A DNA stretch of 34,216 nt from Bacilli bacterium (GCA_028699175.1 JAQVVC010000003.1:1-34216), one strand, 5' to 3'; positions 9,141 through 19,460 are shown, numbered from the stretch's first letter. The notes: generated by a model from the sequence alone, not told the origin. Program-made: numbers and translations.

Positions 9141-9761
9141 ATGAAACCTAAAATTACTAAAAAGCAAGAAGAAGTATTAACTTATATAAAAAAATATATT
9201 GTTAAATATGGCTACCCTCCTTCAGTAAGAGAAATATGTTCTGGACTTGGTTTAAGTAGTCCAGCTACGGTTCATACTCATTTAACTCAATTAGAAATAA
9301 AAGGTGCTATTAAAAAAACTGCTTCTAAATTTAGAACTATCGAAGTTACAGGAGAAAATGAATATGCTCCTAAAGATGAAGAAATAGTAAAAGTGCCATT
9401 ATTAGGTAAAGTTACGGCTGGTAATCCAATCGAAGCAATAGAGAACCCCGATGAATTATTTTCCTTACCAGCTAGTTTAATTCCTCGAAAAAAATCTATT
9501 TTTACATTAAAAGTATCAGGTGATAGTATGATTAATGTCGGAATCTATGATAATGATATTGTAATAGTTCAAAAACAAAAAGAAGCCCAAAACGGGGATA
9601 TAGTCGTAGCAATGAATGAAGAAAATGAAGTAACATTAAAAACTTTTTATAAAGAAAAAAATTATATTAGATTACAACCTGAAAATGATCACTTAGAACC
9701 AATTATCCTTAATAATGTAACAATAATTGGTAAAGCAATTGGATTATATCGAAAATTATAA
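9141..9761 (+). CDS. lexA: LexA repressor
   Basis: N-terminal wHTH KQEEVLTYIKKYI..YPPSVREI, cleavage site VTAGNP, catalytic Ser GDSM and Lys in TLKTFY. Confidence 0.97.
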   Translation: MKPKITKKQEEVLTYIKKYIVKYGYPPSVREICSGLGLSSPATVHTHLTQLEIKGAIKKTASKFRTIEVTGENEYAPKDEEIVKVPLLGKVTAGNPIEAIENPDELFSLPASLIPRKKSIFTLKVSGDSMINVGIYDNDIVIVQKQKEAQNGDIVVAMNEENEVTLKTFYKEKNYIRLQPENDHLEPIILNNVTIIGKAIGLYRKL

Positions 9762-9784
9762 GACCGGATTTTACTCCGGTCTTA
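9759..9784. terminator. bidirectional hairpin between convergent lexA and rpe
   Basis: TAAGACCGGA-ttttac-TCCGGTCTTA, 10-bp perfect stem. Confidence 0.8.
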
Positions 9785-10406
9785 ATTTATTTATTTGATC
9801 TTGATAACTATCATTCATGCATACATAAGAACCTACTGATAATATATCAGCATCATTTAATAATTTAGCTGTTTCTTCATTAATACCACCATCAACTGAT
9901 ATTAAATAATTGTAATTATTATCATCTTTAATTGTTTTTAATAATTTTATTTTAGGTAATACCTCTTCAATAAACTTTTGCCCACCTAATCCTGGTTCAA
10001 CACTCATTACTAATACTTGTTCAATATATGGTAAATATTTTTTTATTTCTTCTATTTTTGTATTAGGTTTGATACTAATTCCTACTTTAATATTATAACT
10101 ATGAATATATTTAATTAACTCATCAATATCATCATTAACTTCAAGGTGAAATGTTATATATTCAGGATTAATATTAATAAACTCATCAACATGTTTTTTT
10201 ACATCGACAACCATTAAATGAATATCTAATGGTTTTTTATTATATCCAATAAATTCTTTTACTTCTTGATAAGGAAATAAAGTATTAGGAACAAACATTC
10301 CATCCATTACATCTAAATGTAAAAAATCGGCATCAGTATTATTTAACTTCTTTAATGTTTCAATAATATTATATTTTGATTTTGTTATCGTTACCGATAT
10401 TTTCAT
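9771..10406 (-). CDS. rpe: ribulose-phosphate 3-epimerase
   Basis: HLDVMDGMFVPN, DIHLMV, MSVEPGLGGQKF, SVDGGI. Confidence 0.95.
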   Translation of the reverse strand: MKISVTITKSKYNIIETLKKLNNTDADFLHLDVMDGMFVPNTLFPYQEVKEFIGYNKKPLDIHLMVVDVKKHVDEFININPEYITFHLEVNDDIDELIKYIHSYNIKVGISIKPNTKIEEIKKYLPYIEQVLVMSVEPGLGGQKFIEEVLPKIKLLKTIKDDNNYNYLISVDGGINEETAKLLNDADILSVGSYVCMNDSYQDQINKLRPE

Positions 10407-10408
10407 AT

Positions 10409-11227
10409 TTACCTCATAAATTTTAGATAATTATTATATCTACTTTCTAATATTATTCCTTTTTTTAATAATTCTTTTACTTTACAATCATCTTCCTTTA
10501 AATGATTGCAATCTTTAAATCTACAAGCAACTTTAAACTCTGGATATGTATTTTTAATTTCTTCTTTAGTAAGTTCATTAATATCTAAAGCGCTAAAACC
10601 TGGGGTATCAGCTATAAAAGATGTTTTATATTTAAATAATTCTACATGTCTAGTAGTATGCACTCCTCGGCCTAAAGATTTACTAATTGGTTTAGTATCT
10701 AAATTTAAAGTATGATCAAGTTTATTTAAAAAAGTACTTTTACCAGCTCCAGTTTGACCAGTTAAAACGACAATATTATTAGATATTTCTTTAATTATTC
10801 TATTTTTTTCCGTATTAATAAAATTTTTAATCCCAATTTTATTATAATAATCAATAATTATTTGTAATTCTTTTTTTTCTTGGGGGTTCAATAAATCAAC
10901 TTTAGTAAAACATATAATAGGTTTTATATTATTATGAATTATGATACATAATAATTTATCTAGAAGATTTAAATCTAATTTAGGTTCTTTAACACTAGTT
11001 ATTATTATACATATATCAACATTAGCAATACTAGGTCTTTTTAAATAGTTCTTTCTTGGTAAAATATCTAAAATATATTTTTTTTCAGGATCTATAACAA
11101 CATAATCTCCTACTAAAGGAGTTATTTTATCGTAATAAAATTTACCTCTTGCTCGACATTCATATAAAATATCTTTAACATTTACAGTGTATAAATTACT
11201 AATTTGTTTTACTATTGTTCCCTTCAC
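10409..11227 (-). CDS. rsgA: ribosome small-subunit-dependent GTPase A
   Basis: circularly permuted GTPase: TKVDLL, GQTGAGKSTFLN, DTPGFSAL, Cys/His zinc motif CRFKDCNHLKEDDC. Confidence 0.95.
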   Translation of the reverse strand: MKGTIVKQISNLYTVNVKDILYECRARGKFYYDKITPLVGDYVVIDPEKKYILDILPRKNYLKRPSIANVDICIIITSVKEPKLDLNLLDKLLCIIIHNNIKPIICFTKVDLLNPQEKKELQIIIDYYNKIGIKNFINTEKNRIIKEISNNIVVLTGQTGAGKSTFLNKLDHTLNLDTKPISKSLGRGVHTTRHVELFKYKTSFIADTPGFSALDINELTKEEIKNTYPEFKVACRFKDCNHLKEDDCKVKELLKKGIILESRYNNYLKFMR

Positions 11228-11239
11228 ATAAACTCCTTT

Positions 11240-12967
11240 TTAATCAAATATTTCATCTGGTAATTCTTCTTCAGCAATTACAATTTTAAGTGACATACCG
11301 GAAACAATAGTGGCCCCTTGTTTTGGCAATTGTTCTATTATTGAACCAACTTCGAATAAAGTAGTTGCTTTATATTCGACTTTTAATTTTAAGTTATATT
11401 TATCTGCAAAAGCTTGAATATCAGTTAATGAAAATTCACCACTAGTAAAGTCCGGGTACGTAGCTGACATATCAGGAATATACAAGGTAATAGTTTCTCC
11501 TGGCTTAACTTTAGTACCTACTCCAGGTTCTTGTTTTATTATTTCTCCTAAATTATATTTAGAAACATCATCTACTTCAATTTCTTCAATGATAACAAAT
11601 AAATTATTAACTTTTTCTAGTACAGCTTTTATTTCATGATAATTTTTACCAGTAAAATCTTCAACTTCATAAGTTCCTTCACCAATACTTTGATATAAAG
11701 TTACACTTGAGCCTTCTTTAACAGTACGACCTGAAGATGGATCGCTTTTAACTATTTTATCTTTCTTGATTGTATCACTAGTAGTTTCTTTAATAGTAGC
11801 ATTTATTTTTAATTTATTTTTTATTAATATATTTTCTGCTTCTTTTAAAGTTAATCCTGATACATCAGGTACCGCTACATTTCTTGATTCCGTTAATTTT
11901 GGTAATAATAATATGATACAGGTAGTAATTAATATTAATCCTGTAAAAATAGTTCCTAGAATTAATAAAGTTTTATTTTCTTTCTTTTTCAAATCTTTTT
12001 CAGTTATTTTTTTAGCTATGATTTCACCTTCATTTGTTAATTTTGAATTTTTATTATCAGTTATTTCTTCTTTAACTTTAGTATTTTTTAGTAATTCATC
12101 TTCATCTTGAAAATTATATATAAATGGAGCTTCATTCTCTCTTGTTTCACTTAAACAGGTTTTTAAATCTTCATGCATTTCTCTAGCATCAGCATACCTA
12201 TTTTTAGGATTTTTAGCAACACTTTTAAATATAATATTTTCAACTGCTTGAGGAAGATCAGGTAATTCTTTTCTAATACTTGGTAATGGTTCTTTTAAAT
12301 GTTTAAGTGCTATTTCAACAGCATTATCTCCTTTGTAAGGAAGTGTACCTGATAACAGTTCATACATTAATATTCCAATTGAATAAACATCACTTTGAAT
12401 TGTTGAACCTTTACCTGATGCTTGTTCAGGAGGTAAATAATGAACTGATCCCATTACGGAATTAGTTTGTGTTAATTGCGTACCATTTAAAGCCATAGCA
12501 ATCCCAAAATCAGTTATTTTAACTAAACCATTTTCAAGAATCATAATATTTTGGGGTTTTATATCACGATGAATTATATAAGAATCATGAGCAGCAGCCA
12601 TTCCATCTGTAATTTGCAACATGATATCAATAACTTCTCTAATAGTTAAACTTCCTCTTCTTTTAAGAAGTTGTTTTAAATGTTTACCTTCAATATATTC
12701 CATAACAATATAATAAAGTCCATTATCTTCACCTACATCATATACTTCAACTATATTAGGATGAGATAATGATGATGCCGATAGAGCTTCTCTTTGGAAT
12801 CTACGAACAAATTTTTCATCTGTTGATAGATCTCCTCTTAAAACTTTAACAGCTACATTTCTTTCTAGAATTACATCATAAGCTAAGTATACATTAGCCA
12901 TTCCACCTTCGCCAATTGTTTTAACAATTTGATAACGATCATTAATTTTTTGCCCCTTTGTTATCAA
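11240..12967 (-). CDS. prkC: Ser/Thr protein kinase with TM and three C-terminal PASTA domains
   Basis: GEGGMANVYLA, HRDIKPQNIM, DFGIA, one TM, PASTA repeats; TTG start overlaps prpC TGA. Confidence 0.95.
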   Translation of the reverse strand: MITKGQKINDRYQIVKTIGEGGMANVYLAYDVILERNVAVKVLRGDLSTDEKFVRRFQREALSASSLSHPNIVEVYDVGEDNGLYYIVMEYIEGKHLKQLLKRRGSLTIREVIDIMLQITDGMAAAHDSYIIHRDIKPQNIMILENGLVKITDFGIAMALNGTQLTQTNSVMGSVHYLPPEQASGKGSTIQSDVYSIGILMYELLSGTLPYKGDNAVEIALKHLKEPLPSIRKELPDLPQAVENIIFKSVAKNPKNRYADAREMHEDLKTCLSETRENEAPFIYNFQDEDELLKNTKVKEEITDNKNSKLTNEGEIIAKKITEKDLKKKENKTLLILGTIFTGLILITTCIILLLPKLTESRNVAVPDVSGLTLKEAENILIKNKLKINATIKETTSDTIKKDKIVKSDPSSGRTVKEGSSVTLYQSIGEGTYEVEDFTGKNYHEIKAVLEKVNNLFVIIEEIEVDDVSKYNLGEIIKQEPGVGTKVKPGETITLYIPDMSATYPDFTSGEFSLTDIQAFADKYNLKLKVEYKATTLFEVGSIIEQLPKQGATIVSGMSLKIVIAEEELPDEIFD

Positions 12968-13710
12968 TTGGAGTCACCGCCTTTTTTGACCAAATACGCT
13001 ATCGAAATATTATCAGTTCCTCCTCTAGCATTACATTTCTTAATTAATTTAATTAGTTTTGCTTCAACACTAACATTTTCCTCAATTAATACTTTTTCTA
13101 CTTGATCTTTACTAAGCATATTTGTAAGTCCATCACTACATAATAAAATAGCATCAACATTAATATCAACATCGAAGATATCTAACTCTTGTTTATCTGC
13201 TGAACCTAATGCTTTCATTAAGACATTTTTTTTAGGATGATGTTCGGCCTCTTCAACAGATAATTCTCCTGAATCTACTAATAAGTTTACTAATGTATGG
13301 TCTTTAGTTATTTTGTGTAATTTTTCATCTTTTAAAACATATCCACTTGAATCACCAATATTACAAAACATTAAAAATTCATTTGTTAATAAAGCCATTA
13401 CAACTGTCGTACCTAATCCAGTTGAATCAATATGTTCTTCAGCATATTTAATGATATTTCGATTTATTTCATTAATATTTTCATTAAGCCAATTTACAGC
13501 ATCTAATTTAGAACCAATAGTACTTAAAGCAGAAAACCTAGAACCAATATGAGTAACAACCATTGAAGAAGCTATCTCACCTGCTCGATGACCGCCCATT
13601 CCATCAGCTACTATCATTAAATGTTCATCAGATTTATTTTTAACAATGGTTACTGAATCTTCATTATGATCTCTTACTCTTCCAGGATCTGTTATATAAA
13701 ACGATTTCAT
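12964..13710 (-). CDS. prpC: PP2C-family protein phosphatase
   Basis: DPGRVRDHNEDS, VADGMGGHRAGE, SDGLTNML, GGTDNIS. Confidence 0.95.
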   Translation of the reverse strand: MKSFYITDPGRVRDHNEDSVTIVKNKSDEHLMIVADGMGGHRAGEIASSMVVTHIGSRFSALSTIGSKLDAVNWLNENINEINRNIIKYAEEHIDSTGLGTTVVMALLTNEFLMFCNIGDSSGYVLKDEKLHKITKDHTLVNLLVDSGELSVEEAEHHPKKNVLMKALGSADKQELDIFDVDINVDAILLCSDGLTNMLSKDQVEKVLIEENVSVEAKLIKLIKKCNARGGTDNISIAYLVKKGGDSN

Positions 13711-14730
13711 TTATTCACCTTCTTTAGCTCTTAATTGTCCACAAGCTGCATCGATACCTAAGCCAAACTCTTTTCTTATAGTTACATTAATATTATGCTT
13801 TTTTAAAATATCATAAAACGCTAATATTCTTTCTTTACTACTTTTTTTATATTTATTATAATTTGTTTCATTATAAGGAATTAAATTTACATAAACGTTC
13901 ATACCTTTAAGCAAATTAACTAGCTCTAAAGCATGTTTTTTTTCATCGTTTATATAATCTAGCATAACATATTCTATAGTAACTCGTCTATTAGTTTTTT
14001 TAATATATTCTTTAATAGTGTTAATTAAATTATTAATATTGTAAACATCATTTATTTTCATTATTTTACTTCTTAACTCATCAGTTGGAGCATGAAGGCT
14101 TACCGCTAAATTCACTTGCATACATTCATCACCAAATTTTTTGATACCTGGTATTATTCCTGAAGTAGAAACAGTAATATGTCTAGCTCCAATAGAAAGT
14201 CCAAAAGGATTATTTATTATTTTAATAAAATTAATTACATTATAATAATTATCAAATGGTTCTCCAATTCCCATTATTACTACACTATCAATTCTCTTAT
14301 TAATATCTTTTTCAATTAATAAAATTTGTTGGACCATTTCATAAACTTCTAAATCTCTAACTTTTTTTAATCGACCACTTTCACAAAAAGAACATCCTAT
14401 ATTACATCCAACTTGGGATGATATACAAATACTAATACCATAATTATGAATCATTAATACTGCTTCAATTAAATTACCATCACTAAGTTCAAATAAATAC
14501 TTTAAAGTATCTTTACTTTTTTGGGAATTTTTAATTTTTATAATATTAATACTAAAACTATTTATTAAATTATTAATTGAATCTTTACTTATATTAGACA
14601 TATCTTTAAAACTAGCAATTTTATGAATATAAAGCCATTCATAAATTTGTTTAGCTCGGTACTTTTTTTCATTTATCTTAATTAAAAAATTTTCTAATTC
14701 TTCATATGGATAACTATAAATATTTTTCAT
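13711..14730 (-). CDS. rlmN: 23S rRNA (adenine2503-C2)-methyltransferase
   Basis: SSQVGCNIGCSFCESG radical-SAM motif, MGIGEPFDNY, IDAACGQL C-terminal Cys. Confidence 0.93.
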   Translation of the reverse strand: MKNIYSYPYEELENFLIKINEKKYRAKQIYEWLYIHKIASFKDMSNISKDSINNLINSFSINIIKIKNSQKSKDTLKYLFELSDGNLIEAVLMIHNYGISICISSQVGCNIGCSFCESGRLKKVRDLEVYEMVQQILLIEKDINKRIDSVVIMGIGEPFDNYYNVINFIKIINNPFGLSIGARHITVSTSGIIPGIKKFGDECMQVNLAVSLHAPTDELRSKIMKINDVYNINNLINTIKEYIKKTNRRVTIEYVMLDYINDEKKHALELVNLLKGMNVYVNLIPYNETNYNKYKKSSKERILAFYDILKKHNINVTIRKEFGLGIDAACGQLRAKEGE

Positions 14731-14744
14731 ATTTCACCAAAATA

Positions 14745-14773
14745 AGTATACCAAATGTATACATAAAACTCAA
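14745..14773 (-). promoter_or_regulatory. promoter of rlmN-prpC-prkC-rsgA-rpe cluster
   Basis: minus strand TTGAGT (14773-14768), 17 nt, TATACT (14750-14745). Confidence 0.6.
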
Positions 14774-14836
14774 TTATTCTTGTTAATAAAAACCTTTATT
14801 ATAATAATTAAATATCAAGTTAAGTTTATTCATCAA

Positions 14837-14860
14837 AACAAAAAAGACTTTAATGTCTTA
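14837..14860 (-). terminator. intrinsic terminator of permease gene
   Basis: AAGAC-tttaat-GTCTT with U-run on minus strand, 2 nt after the stop. Confidence 0.65.
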
Positions 14861-14861
14861 A

Positions 14862-16085
14862 TTATCTTTTTTTATAATTTAATTTATCAATATTTACATA
14901 CTTTTCAGTTTCAACAGGAAGTTTTTTCTTATTTAATATTTTATTTAATTTTTTACCCATATAAGCATAAATTATTGCAAATATAGGAACTCCTATTATC
15001 ATTCCAACAAGACCAAAAGCTCCGCCAAATATTATAATAGCAAATAATACCCAGAAACTCTTTATACCTGTTTTCATCCCCATTATTTTCGGTTCTAAAT
15101 AGTAACCTTCTATTTGTTGAATTGCTACTAAATATATTATCAATAGCCAGAATTTACTTGGATCTTGAAGCAATATTATTAAAGCACTAGGTATTCCACC
15201 AATAAAAGGTCCGAAATATGGAATTATATTTGTTATACCTACTAATAAAGCAATTATAATTGCATATGGGAAATTAAAGATAGTTAAAAAGATAAATGTT
15301 ACCAAAGCTAAAATCAAGCAGATCGTTAGCTTACTCATTATAAAGCCCCCAAATATTTTATCAGTATACCTAGCGCTATCAATTATACTATTAGCTTTTT
15401 TTACACTAAATAAAGCATATAACACTTTTTTTAATTGAGCTTGAAAATTTTCTTTATCAAGTAAAAAATATATTGATATAATAAATCCTAATACCGTATT
15501 ATATAATACTTTTATTAGACCAAATAGCCCATTAGAAAATAATACAACCCATTCTTCAATTTTTGGTAAGAAATTATTATTTATTGTGTTTACTAAAGAC
15601 GAATTTATAGCATCATAATTATTTAAAATAATATTTTCTAAATCTTTATGATTATCAATTAATCCAAGTAAATAATTTTTTATTTGTTCTAAATAAATCG
15701 GTATATTAACTATTAATATTTCGAGACTTTTTAATAATTCTGGAATTATAAAATCAAAGGATAATACTAGTATTATAATTACAATAATAAAAGTTAAAAA
15801 AATTGATGAATATCTTGATATTTTTAATTTTTTATCATCTTTAAGTTTAATTTTTTTTATACTATTTAAAAATAATTTATTTTGGAAAAAATCAACTATT
15901 GGATTTAATAAATATGCAAACACAAACCCAATAATAAAAGGAATAAATAATTTAATTATCCATAGAATACTATCTATTATAAGATTTAATTTAAATATTA
16001 AAAAGAAAAATATTATGCAAGCAGCAATAATTAAAAATGTGGTAAGTCCAATATTAAAATACTTATTTTCTTTTAATTTTTTCAT
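14862..16085 (-). CDS. AI-2E transporter family (PerM/YdiK/YtvI-like) permease
   Basis: multiple TMs, NIIPYFGPFIGGIPSALI signature, C-terminal IGVPIFAIIYAY. Confidence 0.9.
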   Translation of the reverse strand: MKKLKENKYFNIGLTTFLIIAACIIFFFLIFKLNLIIDSILWIIKLFIPFIIGFVFAYLLNPIVDFFQNKLFLNSIKKIKLKDDKKLKISRYSSIFLTFIIVIIILVLSFDFIIPELLKSLEILIVNIPIYLEQIKNYLLGLIDNHKDLENIILNNYDAINSSLVNTINNNFLPKIEEWVVLFSNGLFGLIKVLYNTVLGFIISIYFLLDKENFQAQLKKVLYALFSVKKANSIIDSARYTDKIFGGFIMSKLTICLILALVTFIFLTIFNFPYAIIIALLVGITNIIPYFGPFIGGIPSALIILLQDPSKFWLLIIYLVAIQQIEGYYLEPKIMGMKTGIKSFWVLFAIIIFGGAFGLVGMIIGVPIFAIIYAYMGKKLNKILNKKKLPVETEKYVNIDKLNYKKR

Positions 16086-16806
16086 AATTAATCTCCCCTA
16101 TTTTATTTATTAATGGTTCATTTCTAGTATTATTATAAAATTTTGTATCAAAAAGAGCAAATAATATTTCTTTTTTCTTTTTAAATTTTATATTTTTAAT
16201 TTCAAAACCTTCTCCTTTAGTTTTTAAAGTGTCTTTACGGATTTGACTATGATAATCATATGCCACAATTAACCCAGCTCCTGCAGTAATAGATGCCAAT
16301 ATATTCATAATAGAATGACTATTATCATTAATATAATTTAATATAGCTGATAAAATATTATTATTTATATTATTAAGTAATTCTGGAGTACTTATTGTTA
16401 AAAATCCTAATACGATAGCAATACCTAAAATCCAAGTTTTTATTTTACCTATCGAACTGCTTTCTGTAATCGCTCCTCTTAATGCTCCTCTTGTATTAAT
16501 TAGCATAATAAAAGTTTCAATAATAATTGGGAATATCATAATAAAATAATATTTTGTTAATATTGCTAGAGCTGCTATTCCTAGAAGTTTATCAGCTATA
16601 GTATCTAGTAAACTTCCAAAAAGAGTTGATGAATTTAATTTCCTAGCTAAAAAACCATCTATAGCATCAGTTAATAATATAATTATTAAATAAATAATTA
16701 AACCCCATGTTGATAAGATAACACTAGCAATTGGAAGTAAAAATGTTCCAATTACTCTTATCATAGTTATGGAATTAACGATAATTTTAGATGTAACATT
16801 TTCCAT
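16063..16806 (-). CDS. CDP-alcohol phosphatidyltransferase, PgsA-like
   Basis: DAIDGFLARKLNSSTLFGSLLDTIADK CDP-OH-P motif; likely start MENVTSK with SD GAGGGA (track ORF starts at 16851). Confidence 0.88.
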   Translation of the reverse strand: MENVTSKIIVNSITMIRVIGTFLLPIASVILSTWGLIIYLIIILLTDAIDGFLARKLNSSTLFGSLLDTIADKLLGIAALAILTKYYFIMIFPIIIETFIMLINTRGALRGAITESSSIGKIKTWILGIAIVLGFLTISTPELLNNINNNILSAILNYINDNSHSIMNILASITAGAGLIVAYDYHSQIRKDTLKTKGEGFEIKNIKFKKKKEILFALFDTKFYNNTRNEPLINKIGEINYEKIKRK

Positions 16807-16891
16807 ACATTCCCTCTTTTTTATTCTATCATTTTTATTTAACATGCGCAATAAAATATAATATTACCATACATTTAGTATTATTATATTT

Positions 16892-17491
16892 CTAACTTAT
16901 AATTTCTATTTCTAATTCATAGGTTATCGAATTATCTAAAATAATTATTTTATTAATAGCATCATTTGTAGTAAAGACTGAGTAAGCTTTTTTATCAATA
17001 GTATAACTATATATTTTTTGATTTTCATTTTGTTTCATTATCGATGCATTTTCATTGATAATATTTACTATATTAGACGGAAATATATATATTAAATTGA
17101 TATCACTCAATATGGATTCATCTATTTTTTCAGTATTTTTTTCAATTAGATAAATATTTTCTTGATCAATTTTTATTTTTTTTATAGTATCATCTTGTTC
17201 TAAAGTACCATTAAATATCTTGTTTATTATTGTTCCTTCTATGTAATATTCATTATTAGAAATAATATGATATTTTATTTTTAAATTATTATTTATTAAA
17301 TTATTTTTCATTTCATTATAAGAAAAATTTTTGTTTATATTTTTATCTTGATGATTTTCAACATCATTTCTTCCTGAAACAGCTATAATAAAGAAAATAA
17401 TAAAAAATAAAGTATATCCTCCTAACTTCATTAAGCTTTTATATACAGGATGATTCCATAATTCTTTAATAGTTGTAAAGTTTTTTTTCAT
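16892..17491 (-). CDS. hypothetical membrane-anchored extracytoplasmic protein
   Basis: 199-aa ORF with one TM (TLFFIIFFIIAVSG), downstream of and adjacent to fmt. Confidence 0.65.
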   Translation of the reverse strand: MKKNFTTIKELWNHPVYKSLMKLGGYTLFFIIFFIIAVSGRNDVENHQDKNINKNFSYNEMKNNLINNNLKIKYHIISNNEYYIEGTIINKIFNGTLEQDDTIKKIKIDQENIYLIEKNTEKIDESILSDINLIYIFPSNIVNIINENASIMKQNENQKIYSYTIDKKAYSVFTTNDAINKIIILDNSITYELEIEIIS

Positions 17492-18420
17492 TAGATCACT
17501 TCCTTGTTTATAAAATTGTTTTTATTATAGCCATTAAAGAAATCTCTTACTGTCATAATATTCTTACCCTTGGGTTTAATCTTGGTGATCCTTATACCTT
17601 TATCACTTGCCATAATAGTAAAACTATCTTTATCAACATTAGTTATCGTTCCAATTTTACCTTTACTTTCAACAATATTACATTCAACTACTTTATAATC
17701 AATATTATCAATAATAAAATATGCAAGGGGCTCAGGCGATAATGCTCTTACTAAATCAAATACTTGTTTAGCCGTTTTATTAAAATCAATTCTTTCATGT
17801 TCTCTTTTAATAATCGGAGCATAAGTTACTTCATTAAGATTTTGTTTTTCTCGATTATTTTTATGATTTATTATTAAAGGCAATTCTTTAATTATCATTT
17901 CTTTTCCTAATAAAGAAAGTTTATTTGATAAAGTTTCTAAATTATCAGTTTCTTCAATTCTTATCGATTGTTTAGATATTATATCCCCACTATCCATACC
18001 TTCATCCATATACATAATGGTAATACCAGTTTCTTTTTCGTCATTTAATATTGCATGATGAATTGGAGCTCCACCTCTATATTTAGGTAATAATGAAGCA
18101 TGAATATTAATACACCCTAGATGAGGAAGTTCAATTAATTCTTTAGGTATTATCTGGCCATAAGCACAAGTAATAATAATATCAGGCTGTTTATCAATAA
18201 TTTCTTGATAACTTTCTTTAATATTTAATGGACTATAAACAGGAATATTTGCTTCTAAAGCCACTTCTTTTACTGGACAAGGAGTTAATATTTTTTTTCT
18301 TCCTACATAAGCATCAGGGCTAGTCACTACCAAAATTACATTCGTATTTTCAATTAATGATTTTAAAATTGGAACACTAAATAATGGTGTCCCCATAAAT
18401 ATTACTTTAAGTTTTTTCAT
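17491..18420 (-). CDS. fmt: methionyl-tRNA formyltransferase
   Basis: FMGTPLFSVPIL, NIHASLLPKYRGGAPIHHAIL, MDEGMDSGDI. Confidence 0.96.
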   Translation of the reverse strand: MKKLKVIFMGTPLFSVPILKSLIENTNVILVVTSPDAYVGRKKILTPCPVKEVALEANIPVYSPLNIKESYQEIIDKQPDIIITCAYGQIIPKELIELPHLGCINIHASLLPKYRGGAPIHHAILNDEKETGITIMYMDEGMDSGDIISKQSIRIEETDNLETLSNKLSLLGKEMIIKELPLIINHKNNREKQNLNEVTYAPIIKREHERIDFNKTAKQVFDLVRALSPEPLAYFIIDNIDYKVVECNIVESKGKIGTITNVDKDSFTIMASDKGIRITKIKPKGKNIMTVRDFFNGYNKNNFINKEVI

Positions 18421-18453
18421 AGTATCACCTACTTAAAAGTATACAACAATTAA

Positions 18454-18486
18454 AGAAAAAAACCTATATTATTTTTTATAGGTTTT
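18454..18486 (-). terminator. intrinsic terminator overlapping the nrnA-like stop codon
   Basis: AACCTATA / TATAGGTT stem with U-rich tract on minus strand. Confidence 0.7.
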
Positions 18487-19441
18487 CTTTATATTCTTTA
18501 CATGCATCATCTAATGCTTTAAATAAAAGATCTATATCAGCAATATTTTTAATTCTAGCACCTGATGCATATTTATGGCCTCCACCATTATATTTCATCG
18601 CTATTTCATTTATAATAGGTCCTCTACTTCTAATATTTACTTTATGTAATTCTTGTCTTTGATCATATGAAACAAATGCCCAAGCATATAATTCTTTTAT
18701 ATAATTAAAATTATTAACCATATTAGAAGCTGAAGATGAATCTACTTTATATTCTTTAATAACATCATCAGTTAATTTTATATAACCAAAACCGTTTTCG
18801 GTAATGCTCATATTTAATGTTATATATGATTGAAATTTAACTTCATCTAATGGTCTTTCATATAATTTATTATATAATTTCATTAAATCTAAATTATAGT
18901 TTTTAATTAATTTACTTACTAACTCTAAAGATTTATAAGTTGTAGTTGGTACTAAAAATCGATCGCTATCTGCGATTACCCCAAGAAATAAATTAGAAGC
19001 TATTTCTTTATTCATTTTTAAGTTTGTATTTTCGATTAATTCAATAATCATTTCACAAGTGGAACTAGCATCTTCTCTAACATATTCTATTTCGCTAAAT
19101 TGTTCTTCTACAGGATGATGATCGATTTTAATAACTTTTTTATAATTTTCAAATTTTATCCCATCTAATCTTGATATATTAGGTAAATCTAACACTATTA
19201 ATAATGGGTCTTCAAGTAAACTTTCATCGATTTTATCTAAAATACCAAAATACTTAAATCTTGATACAGGAGTTCCTACTGCATATACTTTCTTTTTAGG
19301 AAAAGTTAATTTAATAGAATCTCTTAAAGCAATTTGACTTCCAACAGCATCAGGATCTGGTCCGATATGACGAGCTATAACTATCGTATCATGTTGTTTT
19401 ATTTCTTTATATATTTTTTTGAATATTTCTTTAGCTCCGAT
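18476..19441 (-). CDS. DHH/DHHA1 phosphoesterase, NrnA-like (nanoRNase/pAp phosphatase)
   Basis: Track ORF begins at an internal GTG (19195). In-frame reading upstream gives IGAKEIFKKIYKEIKQHDTIVIARHIGPDPDAVGSQIALRDSIKL, containing the HxGPDxD motif; also IDHHP and GGGHKYASGARI. No ATG/GTG/TTG upstream; ATC at 19441-19439 follows SD AGAAGGAGG. Confidence 0.85.
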   Translation of the reverse strand: MGAKEIFKKIYKEIKQHDTIVIARHIGPDPDAVGSQIALRDSIKLTFPKKKVYAVGTPVSRFKYFGILDKIDESLLEDPLLIVLDLPNISRLDGIKFENYKKVIKIDHHPVEEQFSEIEYVREDASSTCEMIIELIENTNLKMNKEIASNLFLGVIADSDRFLVPTTTYKSLELVSKLIKNYNLDLMKLYNKLYERPLDEVKFQSYITLNMSITENGFGYIKLTDDVIKEYKVDSSSASNMVNNFNYIKELYAWAFVSYDQRQELHKVNIRSRGPIINEIAMKYNGGGHKYASGARIKNIADIDLLFKALDDACKEYKENL

Positions 19442-19460
19442 TTAAATCAGTCCTCCTTCT

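Noticed and set aside
10506-10715. Plus-strand ORF 69 aa
   Set aside because: Antisense within rsgA, no independent support
11766-12110. Plus-strand ORF 114 aa
   Set aside because: Antisense to prkC TM/linker region; hydrophobic Phe/Ser-rich translation is typical of reverse-complemented Lys/Glu-rich coding DNA
13313-13552. Plus-strand ORF 79 aa, and similar ORFs at 20097, 22354, 28837
   Set aside because: All lie antisense within strongly supported genes (prpC, ackA, nifS, polA)
14780-14986. Plus-strand ORF 68 aa
   Set aside because: Overlaps the permease 3' end and its terminator; Phe/Ile-rich, no SD
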